Assembly (NCBI GenBank): GCA_002454125.1
Contig: DKII01000125.1
Span: 291 to 14,372, forward strand
Direction: 5' to 3'
DNA length: 14,082 bases
DNA from: Novosphingobium sp. UBA6722
Lineage (GTDB): Bacteria > Pseudomonadota > Alphaproteobacteria > Sphingomonadales > Sphingomonadaceae
Shown here: positions 7,935 through 14,082 of the stretch, piece after piece
Numbering within the stretch: the first letter of the stretch is position 1
Layout: each line of letters opens with the position of its first letter
Made by a program: the position numbers and the translations under genes
Notes under the pieces: generated by a model
Told to the model about the DNA's origin: nothing
Database searches by the model: none
What the model saw: only the letters and a program-made list of their open reading frames with translations

Positions 7935-9374
7935 TTACTCGGCGCAGTCAGACTCGGGATGCTGCGCGGTCGTCGGGCGTAGCGCCAGCAAGTCAGCCGG
8001 CACGTCGAGTATGAAGCGAGCGCCCTGCCCAGGGGCGCTGTCGATGGTCAGGTCGCCGCCCATGGCGCGGGCCAATCGGCGCGAGATGTAGAGGCCAAGG
8101 CCTGAACCGCCATCTTCGCCGCTGCGGCCAAGCCGCTCGAACTTCTCGAAAACCTTGGCCTGCTGCTCTTGCGATAGGCCCGGTCCCTGGTCCGCAACCA
8201 CCAACCGCGCACGGCCGCCAGCGTCTTCAAGCCGGATCCAGACCTGCGAATTGTCCGGGGCATAGCGGATCGCATTGCCGACCAGATTGAGCAGGATCTG
8301 TAGGACCCGACGGAATTCCGCGATCGCCGGCAGGTGCTCGCCGGTCTTGGGGGCATCGATGGTAATGCCGCGCTCCTGCGCACGCACCGCCAGGATCCCG
8401 GCAGCGCGCCGCGCCACGTCAGCCAGGTCGATCCGGTCGGGCGCGGTATTGAAATCCTCCGATTCCACGACCTCAAGGTCGGCAAGGTCTTCGACCAGCG
8501 AAAGCAGGTGTTGTCCCGCCGCAGCAATATCGGCGGCATAGGCCGCATATTCTTCCGCCAGCGGACCAGCCAGGCGAGTGCGGATCGTCTCGGCATTGGC
8601 AATGATCCGCGCGATCGGCTGACGCAGGACGGGGGCAATGTCGCGCCCGACCGGCCCCGGCTCATTGCTCGGCATGCGGTTCTCGCCCGGCACCGGTCGT
8701 GGCGGTAGGACAGGTTCGGGCAGGACAGTTTCCGAAGTCAGGCACAGCTCGAAGCCATGGATTTCAGCGGCAACGCCAGTCTTGGGCACCAGCGTCGCGC
8801 GCCATTTGCGATCCGAACCCGGCACCTTGACCTCGGCCCCATCGAGCAGCCGCCAATGCACCGGCTGGCGATGCGCGCTGCCTTCGACGGTAATGAAATC
8901 GGTCCACGGCCGCCCTACCCCGGCCTGCATTGCGGCGGAGAGCTGGGCCAGATCGGGTGCCTCGGCATTGACGGCGATCACCCCTTGCGCGGCGTCGAGC
9001 ACGGCGATGAGCTCGGCCACGGTGCGGTCGATCGCGACGCGGCGGGCGACGGTTTCGTTCAGGTCTTCGGCCGGCAGCGGCACGGCCTGCCAGCTGACGA
9101 CGCCGATTTCGCAGGTACCGCTCTCGGCATCCGGTTCGACTTCGACCCAGGCAGAAATTGCATCCTGGCCATCGGTCGCTTCCATGCGCCTGGCCAGCTT
9201 CAGACCCAGACTGCGGGCCCGCTGGACCAGTTCGCGCAGCGCCGGAATGGCCAGCGGACCGGGAACATCGCCGCCGCAGCGTTGCTGCAGCACGGCCACC
9301 AGCTCATCGGCCGATGTCAGCACATCATTCCCGTCGCACGAGGCGCGGGCCAGAAAGGCGCCGCCTGCGCTCAT
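7935..9374 (-). CDS. Histidine-kinase-like protein with HATPase domain but no phosphoacceptor histidine
   Basis: The protein has 479 residues, no signal peptide and no membrane helix, so it is probably cytoplasmic. The N-terminal 230 residues resemble sensor input regions, with a PAS-like stretch around 115-215 (weak call). A HisKA-like helical hairpin follows at about 242-310, then a complete HATPase_c domain at about 350-462. ATP-binding boxes are all present: LLNLVGNAIRYAP (N box, 361-373), DQGPGL (G1, 395-400), VFEKFERLGR (F box) and GSGLGLYISRRLARAMGG (G2, 423-440). In the H box the expected SHELRTPL pattern reads APVLRQPI (247-254), so Pro248 replaces the histidine. The ATG lies 3 bases after the stop of the preceding gene, so it is the last gene of a compact operon. 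No response regulator is visible nearby. It may act as a pseudokinase or scaffold; its true target is unknown. Confidence 0.85.
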   Translation of the reverse strand: MSAGGAFLARASCDGNDVLTSADELVAVLQQRCGGDVPGPLAIPALRELVQRARSLGLKLARRMEATDGQDAISAWVEVEPDAESGTCEIGVVSWQAVPLPAEDLNETVARRVAIDRTVAELIAVLDAAQGVIAVNAEAPDLAQLSAAMQAGVGRPWTDFITVEGSAHRQPVHWRLLDGAEVKVPGSDRKWRATLVPKTGVAAEIHGFELCLTSETVLPEPVLPPRPVPGENRMPSNEPGPVGRDIAPVLRQPIARIIANAETIRTRLAGPLAEEYAAYAADIAAAGQHLLSLVEDLADLEVVESEDFNTAPDRIDLADVARRAAGILAVRAQERGITIDAPKTGEHLPAIAEFRRVLQILLNLVGNAIRYAPDNSQVWIRLEDAGGRARLVVADQGPGLSQEQQAKVFEKFERLGRSGEDGGSGLGLYISRRLARAMGGDLTIDSAPGQGARFILDVPADLLALRPTTAQHPESDCAE

Positions 9375-9377
9375 CGA

Positions 9378-10334
9378 TTAGCGGCCCGGCCCCGCAAACG
9401 AGCGGGCCAGCAGCGCGGCGGCATGATCGGCGCCGAACGCTTCGAAACCTTCAGGCAGGCTAACGTCTGGATGGATCGCGAGGAACTGGCCCTCGATCGC
9501 TTCGGGCCGGACACCAGCGGCGCGCAGTGCCAGAGCCAGGCGCGCCAGCTGCCCTTCATGCGCCGCCAGCGCAGTCAGATCGCGGTCCTGCCCGGCGCCA
9601 AGCGACAGGGCGGTCAGGAACAGGCCGACCCCGGCATGGCTCACGTCGAGCGCGGCGGTGGCACCGCCGCCCATGCCCAGCACCAGCCGCGCCATCAGGC
9701 CCAACCGGCTGCGGCCTTCGTCATAACCGGCGCGCAGGGTCTTTTCAGCGGCGACCAGCACCTCTGGCTCGGCCTCGAGCGAGCGCAGCGCCTGGAGCAC
9801 CGCATGGAACAGGTCAGCCGGCAATTCGCCAAGCGGCAGCTGCATCCGGCGCTGGGCCTGGACAAAGCGCGCCTGCGCGGCGAGCAGCCCCATGGCGCTG
9901 GCCGCCGTGCCGGCATCCGGTGAAGCGATCAGCGCCTGGAGCAGCGGCGAGAGCACCGGATCAAGCGCAATCCGCCCCTGCAGCCGCTCGGTCAGCTGGA
10001 ATTCGAGCGCTTGGGCATGGACATGGCCGAGCAGCGCCGAACGCTCAATCACGGCGGCAATCACTTGCGCGACCAGATCCTGGTCATGCTCATGGCGGGC
10101 ACCGCCCCCCTGCGCGTCCTCGACTGCATCAAGCACCTGGCGCGCAACGTGATCGATCATCCCGCGCACGCGTGCCACGATCTCGTCGTTGAAAAGGGAA
10201 TGGTCGTCATTGGCCAGCAAATGGCGCAGGATCGGCGCGATCGTGCCAATCACGGCATCGCCCTGCGCCAATTCCTGGCGCAGCACGTCTTCGACGGTGG
10301 GTTCGGCCCGGACCGGTGCAAACATCTCGCTCAT
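9378..10334 (-). CDS. Unrecognised helical cytoplasmic protein (318 aa)
   Basis: I do not recognise a named family. The protein has 318 residues with no signal peptide or membrane helix. It is almost entirely predicted-helical by eye, rich in Ala, Leu, Glu and Arg. An early stretch, IAPILRHLLANDDHSLFNDEIV at about 32-53, begins a series of amphipathic helices that recalls helical-repeat (HEAT-like or DUF2336-like) proteins, but I cannot assign it. A glycine-rich patch GMGGGATAALDVSHAGVG lies in the second half. The ATG at 10334 has AAGG about 8 bases before it; a second ATG at 10325 is a minor alternative. It lies 25 bases after the preceding membrane-protein gene and 3 bases before the kinase-like gene, so the three are likely one transcript and may share a task. 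Confidence 0.8.
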   Translation of the reverse strand: MSEMFAPVRAEPTVEDVLRQELAQGDAVIGTIAPILRHLLANDDHSLFNDEIVARVRGMIDHVARQVLDAVEDAQGGGARHEHDQDLVAQVIAAVIERSALLGHVHAQALEFQLTERLQGRIALDPVLSPLLQALIASPDAGTAASAMGLLAAQARFVQAQRRMQLPLGELPADLFHAVLQALRSLEAEPEVLVAAEKTLRAGYDEGRSRLGLMARLVLGMGGGATAALDVSHAGVGLFLTALSLGAGQDRDLTALAAHEGQLARLALALRAAGVRPEAIEGQFLAIHPDVSLPEGFEAFGADHAAALLARSFAGPGR

Positions 10335-10359
10335 CTGGCAGGCCTTAGCGCAGGTTTGG

Positions 10360-10374
10360 TTAAGACGGTGTTAG
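10360..10374 (-). promoter_or_regulatory. Candidate CtrA-type site (CTAA-N7-TTAA on minus strand)
   Basis: On the minus strand the sequence is CTAA-CACCGTC-TTAA followed by CCA, one mismatch from the CtrA consensus TTAA-N7-TTAA and keeping the TTAACC end. It overlaps the stop of the membrane-protein gene and lies 25 bases upstream of the helical-protein start. That is close for an activator site. It is tentative. Confidence 0.25.
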
Positions 10375-11559
10375 TCGCGCAGCCCCTTGCGGCCAAAGGA
10401 TTCCGCAGGCCGCCAGCACAATTGCCAGCCCGTAAACCACGGGCGCTCCTACCCCTGCCAGCAGGCCGAGTCCGATCAGGAGCGCCAACAAGGCACGATC
10501 CTCCAACCAGGCGGTCCAGGCCTGGTTCAACACGCGCGGCACAATCCGCAGCAATGCCAGCAGCATGAGCGGCGGAAACAGCCGTTCAAACAGGCCCAGC
10601 CACGGCCCAGCCGGGATCGCCCAGGCAATCAGCGTGACCAGCAGCGCATCGACGCTCCAGTCAAACAGGCTTGGCAGGCTGAGCTTGCGGCCCGGAGGAA
10701 CCACCCGATCGGCTTCGATCCGCCTGAGCACGACCGTTGCCTCACCCAGTAGCCAGGCCAGCGCGACCGCGCCCAGCGCCGGTCCGGGCCAGCCGAGCCA
10801 GCCGATCCCGAGGGCCAGCGCCAACAGCACCACTGCCCCGCCGATCACAAAGCGCGATCCGCTGCCGGCATGGAGCAGCGCTGGACCAAAGCTGCGCACC
10901 AGGAAGCGTGCCAGCCCGCGCGTCGGATTGAACGGGCGGACCTGGCGGATGCGGCGGCGGATCCACAGCGGCTCCAGCGCGTGAGCCTGATCCTCGCTGG
11001 TGAGCAGGGTCCAGAACCCGTCACCCTGGCCAGCGGGCGGCAGCGGTCGCTGGGTCACCCCGGCCTGCAGCGCGATCCGCAGCAACGCGGAGAAGGCATC
11101 GCAATCGTGCGGCAGATCGGCCAACCGTTCGACCAATCGGCCCGGAACGCGCAGCGCGCCGCCGCTCGCCAACAGCGGGTCAATCCGCTCGAATCCCGCT
11201 TCCACCCCGCTCTCGGCCGGTTGGACCAGCACGGTTGGCCCGGGTTCGAGCAAGGCAACCGCATCGCCAACCGAAGCGAACAGGCCATCGGCCAGGGCAA
11301 TTACCTCGTCATTGGCGGTCACTTGCCCCAGCAGTCCGCGCGGACCGGGGATCAGCTGGAACCGGGCACCGGCGCGTTCAGCCTCGTGCTGCAGGGCGGC
11401 GATTTCAGGGGTCATTCGGCCGGCCAGGCAGAAAATCCGCTCACAGCCCATCGCCAGAGCCAGCACCAGCTGCTCCAGCGCGACCGAAACTCCGCCCACG
11501 CGCAAGGCACCGCGCGGGGCAGTGCCACTTTCAAGCATGGATATCAGCGCGACCCGCAA
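10360..11559 (-). CDS. Membrane protein with degenerate nucleotidyltransferase-like N-terminal half, TTG start
   Basis: The protein has 399 residues and unknown function. Residues 1-175 look like a Rossmann-type nucleotidyltransferase: a starting beta strand RVALISMLESG, then LRVGGVSVALEQLVLALAMGCERIFCL (19-45), and DGLFAS where sugar-nucleotide enzymes carry their metal-binding Asp. The glycine-rich nucleotide loop is not convincing. Residues about 236-390 hold four to six membrane helices, for example FVIGGAVVLLALALGIGWLG and LLALLIGLGLLAGVG. The overall plan recalls fusions of a nucleotidyltransferase to a CDP-alcohol phosphotransferase (inositol-phosphate lipid type), but the DGxxAR...GxxxDxxxD motif is absent. 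The start is TTG, supported by a strong GGAGG 6 bases upstream; an ATG at 11538 would remove the first beta strand. It is probably the first gene of the three-gene cluster with the helical protein and the kinase-like protein. Confidence 0.8.
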   Translation of the reverse strand: MRVALISMLESGTAPRGALRVGGVSVALEQLVLALAMGCERIFCLAGRMTPEIAALQHEAERAGARFQLIPGPRGLLGQVTANDEVIALADGLFASVGDAVALLEPGPTVLVQPAESGVEAGFERIDPLLASGGALRVPGRLVERLADLPHDCDAFSALLRIALQAGVTQRPLPPAGQGDGFWTLLTSEDQAHALEPLWIRRRIRQVRPFNPTRGLARFLVRSFGPALLHAGSGSRFVIGGAVVLLALALGIGWLGWPGPALGAVALAWLLGEATVVLRRIEADRVVPPGRKLSLPSLFDWSVDALLVTLIAWAIPAGPWLGLFERLFPPLMLLALLRIVPRVLNQAWTAWLEDRALLALLIGLGLLAGVGAPVVYGLAIVLAACGILWPQGAARLTPS

Positions 11560-11565
11560 GGGCGG

Positions 11566-11570
11566 CCTCC
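11566..11570 (-). promoter_or_regulatory. Ribosome binding site that decides a TTG start
   Basis: On the minus strand GGAGG is followed by the six bases CCGCCC and then TTG. It is the strongest Shine-Dalgarno among the leftward genes. It fixes the start of the membrane-protein gene at 11559 rather than at the ATG 21 bases further in. Confidence 0.75.
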
Positions 11571-11672
11571 GCAGTTGTTGGCGTGAGGGTGAGAAAGCCA
11601 GACTACCGGCTCAATCCCCCCGGCACAACCCGCGGCAGGTCAGGCGGCGTATTCGTCCAGGAAGGACTTGAT

Positions 11673-11939
11673 CTAGCGCACCGGGATCGGATCGCCGGGG
11701 GCAGAAGTCAGCGCTTCTTCGGCCAGTTCCATCAGCGCATCGGCATGGAAGCTGGCGGCCAGCCCCTTGATCCGCATGGCCGTGATCTGCCAGTTGCCAT
11801 CGCAGCGGGCCCGGCCAAGCAGGTCAACCTGCCGCTCCAAGCTTTCAATGAAAGCCGCTCGCAGCTCAGCAAACAGCGCCGCATCCTCGCCGGCAGCGGC
11901 GGACAGGGTGGCGTCAAGGGCTCCAACTTCATAGGCCAT
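11673..11939 (-). CDS. Hpt-like small protein lacking the histidine; apparent premature TAG
   Basis: The protein has 88 residues and is all-helical, with the shape of a histidine phosphotransfer (Hpt) domain. The active helix reads TAMRIKGLAASFHADALMEL (53-72). The Lys58-Gly59 and the following small residues match the HxLKG signature, but Met55 stands in place of the phosphorylated His. The stop is TAG at 11673-11675. Directly after it the same frame continues for ten codons, IKSFLDEYAA, to a TGA at 11640-11642. This reads like the natural end of the last helix, and CAG to TAG would be a one-base change. The ATG at 11939 has no strong ribosome site. The gene is divergent from the coiled-coil gene and 113 bases upstream of the TTG-started membrane-protein gene. 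Its role is unknown. Confidence 0.75.
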   Translation of the reverse strand: MAYEVGALDATLSAAAGEDAALFAELRAAFIESLERQVDLLGRARCDGNWQITAMRIKGLAASFHADALMELAEEALTSAPGDPIPVR

Positions 11940-11964
11940 GACGCCAGGCTATGGCAGCGAAGGG

Positions 11965-11979
11965 TTAAAGTGGGGTTTA
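11965..11979 (-). promoter_or_regulatory. Candidate CtrA-type site in divergent intergenic region
   Basis: The plus strand reads TTAA-AGTGGGG-TTTA; the minus strand reads TAAA-CCCCACT-TTAA followed by CCC. This is one mismatch from TTAA-N7-TTAA with the favoured TTAACC end facing the Hpt-like gene. The gap it sits in (11940-12010) serves two divergent genes, and A/T-only tetramers are rare in this GC-rich sequence. A separate TTAACCAT, the common half-site, covers the start codon of the coiled-coil gene at 12005-12012. Confidence 0.35.
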
Positions 11980-12010
11980 TAGATCGTCAGGGCGTGGTAT
12001 CAGATTAACC

Positions 12011-14082
12011 ATGACCAGGGGATCTCGCATCGTTGCGATCGACGCAGCCGCGCCGGAAGGCGCAGCTGTCGTGGCTGAAACCGGCGCCGAAGCGCCGCTG
12101 ACGCTCGAAGAAGAATGGGCCGAGGTCGCGGCCACCGAGGAGGATTACACCCCCGCCCCGCCCCGCAACTGGTTGCCGATCCTGGGCGTGACCGTGGCCG
12201 TCCTGGCCGTGATCGGCTGGTCCGCGCTGTTCTTCCTGGCCCACCAGGGTGAAATCATGGCTGGCGGCACGATCCAGCAATGGGCCACCTGGCTGAGCGA
12301 CTGGTCAGTGCCGGTCCTGCTGGTCGCGGTCGCCTGGCTGCTGGCGATGCGCAACAGCCGGCGCGAGGCAAGCCGCTTCAACGATGTCGCGCAATCGCTG
12401 GCGCGGGAATCCGCCGCGCTCGAAACTCGGCTGACCACCGTCAACAGCGAGCTCAGCCTCGCCCGTGAATTCATCGCCGCCCAGGCGCGCGATCTGGAAT
12501 CGCTCGGCCGTGTGGCCAGCGAGCGGCTGTCGCAGCACGCCAGCCAGCTCGCCGCGCTGGTTTCGGACAATGGCACGCGGGTCGAAACGCTGGGCAACGT
12601 CAGCGCTGCCGCGCTTGAAAACATGGAAAAGCTGCGCGGCCAGCTGCCCGTGATCGCCAGTTCGGCCAAGGACGTTACCAACACCATCGCGGCGGCCGGG
12701 CGGACCGCGCATTCGCAGATCGAAGACCTGATCTCTGGCTTCAACCGCCTCAACCAATTCGGCCAGGCCAGCGAACGCCAGGTCGCAGCGCTGACCGACA
12801 AGATCGACGCGGCAATCGCCGAATTCACGCGCCAGACCGAACAACTCGACGCAGTTGCCAGCGCGCGCTTCGTCGCCCTGGCCGAACGCGGCGAAGCCTT
12901 CCGCGGTGAGCTCGACGCGCACGAAGTGGCGGCGCTGGCCGGCATTCGCACCCGCGCCAATGCCCTTGCGGCCGAACTGGCCGAGACTCGCAGCCTGCTT
13001 GATCGGACCGAAGAGGAAAGCCTGCTTTCGCTGCGGGCGCGGCTTTCGGCTATGCGCGACGAAGGCGGGGCAATCGGTCGCTCGTTGCGTGAGGCCGAGG
13101 CCGGGGCGCTCGAGGCCTGGCAGAACGCCACGACCCGGCTGGTCGACGACCTGCGCAATGCCATTGGCCAGGTCAGCGAGATTGACGAGCGCGCGCTTGA
13201 ATCCGCCCGCCACCGCCTGGCCGAACTGGCCAAGGAGGCCGAGGACGTTGACCTGCGCCTGGCCGAACGCGACCGCGCCTTTGCCGAGGAACTGGAACGC
13301 CGCCGAAGCGATCTGGCCGAACGGCACGAGCAGTTCGGTGAAACGCTCAAGGCGCAGATGGAAGCGCTTGATCTGGTGCTGGCCCAGCGCCGCACCGAGC
13401 AGGAAGAGCGCGCGCAGCAGATGCTAGCCTATACCGGCGAGATCGCCGCGCAGCTTGACACCTTTGGCGAGAATATCCGCGCCGCCGCCGCCCAGGGCAG
13501 CACCGCGCAGAACGAACTGGCCGCAAGCCTGGCAACCCTGGCCGAGCGCCTTGCCGCCAGCCGCGAGGCCCTGGCCGGGACCGACAAGTCGGTGCTTGAG
13601 CTGACCGACAATTCGGTCCGCCTGCTCGAACTGATCCAGGCCAGCGTGGCCCATGCCTCGACCGACCTGCCCGCCGCAATGAGCACCGGCGAAGCCAAGC
13701 TGGCCGAGATCGAGGCGCGCACTGCCGCACTGCGCGATGTCGCGGGTGAGGCCGAGGCCCGCGGGGTTGGCCTGTTGACCCATATCGAGCGCAGCGAAGA
13801 ATTGCTGATCGAGATTGCCGGCAAGACCGAACACCAGTCAGCCGCGCTCGGAGCGATCCAGCAAACCCTTGCCGCTACACGCGGCGAAAGCCTCGCCCTG
13901 GCCGAACAGGCTCAGGCCGAATTGAAGAGCGCCATCGAAGCCCTGGCGGTTTCGGCGCGCGATACGGTCGGCGAGCTGGAGAGCAACAGCGCAGCGGCCG
14001 TCCAGGCCCTGGCCGAGCGCCTGGCCGAGCAGAGCGGCGCGGCGATCGATGCCGCAATCCGCGCCCGGACCGCCGAAGTGGC
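12011..14082 (+). CDS. Large membrane-anchored coiled-coil protein, possible polar scaffold (3' end outside window)
   Basis: The frame is open from the ATG at 12011 to the window edge, giving at least 690 residues. An acidic cytoplasmic head (1-52) is followed by two membrane helices at about 54-77 (LPILGVTVAVLAVIGWSALF) and 98-113 (VPVLLVAVAWLLAM), with a short loop between. From about 115 onward the protein is a continuous Ala/Glu/Leu/Arg-rich coiled coil with almost no proline. Variants of LAER recur, three of them as LAERxxxF at 290, 417 and 435. No ATPase Walker motif is visible, although such proteins are often labelled ATPase. Two N-terminal helices plus a long cytoplasmic coiled coil match the layout of the Caulobacter birth-pole protein TipN; this is an analogy, not proven homology. 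No clear ribosome site precedes the ATG, but no other start is available before residue 83. Confidence 0.85.
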   Translation, partial: MTRGSRIVAIDAAAPEGAAVVAETGAEAPLTLEEEWAEVAATEEDYTPAPPRNWLPILGVTVAVLAVIGWSALFFLAHQGEIMAGGTIQQWATWLSDWSVPVLLVAVAWLLAMRNSRREASRFNDVAQSLARESAALETRLTTVNSELSLAREFIAAQARDLESLGRVASERLSQHASQLAALVSDNGTRVETLGNVSAAALENMEKLRGQLPVIASSAKDVTNTIAAAGRTAHSQIEDLISGFNRLNQFGQASERQVAALTDKIDAAIAEFTRQTEQLDAVASARFVALAERGEAFRGELDAHEVAALAGIRTRANALAAELAETRSLLDRTEEESLLSLRARLSAMRDEGGAIGRSLREAEAGALEAWQNATTRLVDDLRNAIGQVSEIDERALESARHRLAELAKEAEDVDLRLAERDRAFAEELERRRSDLAERHEQFGETLKAQMEALDLVLAQRRTEQEERAQQMLAYTGEIAAQLDTFGENIRAAAAQGSTAQNELAASLATLAERLAASREALAGTDKSVLELTDNSVRLLELIQASVAHASTDLPAAMSTGEAKLAEIEARTAALRDVAGEAEARGVGLLTHIERSEELLIEIAGKTEHQSAALGAIQQTLAATRGESLALAEQAQAELKSAIEALAVSARDTVGELESNSAAAVQALAERLAEQSGAAIDAAIRARTAEV

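Noticed and set aside
12145..13395. 416-codon minus-strand open frame, very rich in Ser, Arg and Ala
   Set aside because: It is antisense to the coiled-coil gene. Its Ser/Arg bias arises from reading the repetitive Ala/Glu/Leu codons backward.

Overview
The window is GC-rich alphaproteobacterial chromosome, most likely from the Sphingomonadales (Novosphingobium/Sphingomonas-like). Protein sequences and the gene order trpC-moaC-moeA-lexA / comEC / gltX-gltA suggest this, and the lexA promoter carries the alphaproteobacterial GTTC-N7-GTTC type of SOS box. There are ten protein-coding genes on both strands, two of them cut by the window edges. I see no RNA genes, insertion sequences, CRISPR arrays or phage genes. 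No gene-free stretch exceeds 300 bases.

Bases 1-2904 read rightward. They hold the 3' half of trpC (tryptophan synthesis), moaC and moeA (molybdenum cofactor synthesis, coupled through a TGATG overlap), and lexA (SOS repressor). The lexA promoter has two LexA boxes in mirror arrangement. comEC (DNA uptake channel, leftward, 2898-5123) meets lexA tail to tail with a 7-base overlap. It is divergent from gltX (5152-6594), which is followed 9 bases later by gltA (6604-7890). These are ordinary housekeeping genes.

Bases 7935-11939 read leftward and are less ordinary. In transcription order they hold a small Hpt-like protein, a membrane protein with a degenerate nucleotidyltransferase-like front half (TTG start), an unrecognised helical protein, and a histidine-kinase-like protein. 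The last three are tightly packed. The kinase-like protein has a complete ATP-binding domain, but proline sits where the phosphorylated histidine should be. The Hpt-like protein has methionine in place of its histidine, and a TAG stop that cuts off an apparently natural 10-residue C-terminus.

From 12011 to the right edge, a divergent gene encodes at least 690 residues: two N-terminal membrane helices and a very long cytoplasmic coiled coil. This layout resembles polar scaffold proteins such as Caulobacter TipN. The 71-base divergent gap contains a candidate CtrA site (TTAA-N7-TTTA). My working hypothesis is that the right part encodes a cell-envelope or cell-cycle module of atypical signalling proteins. 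This rests on motif loss and gene context, not on any experiment or search.
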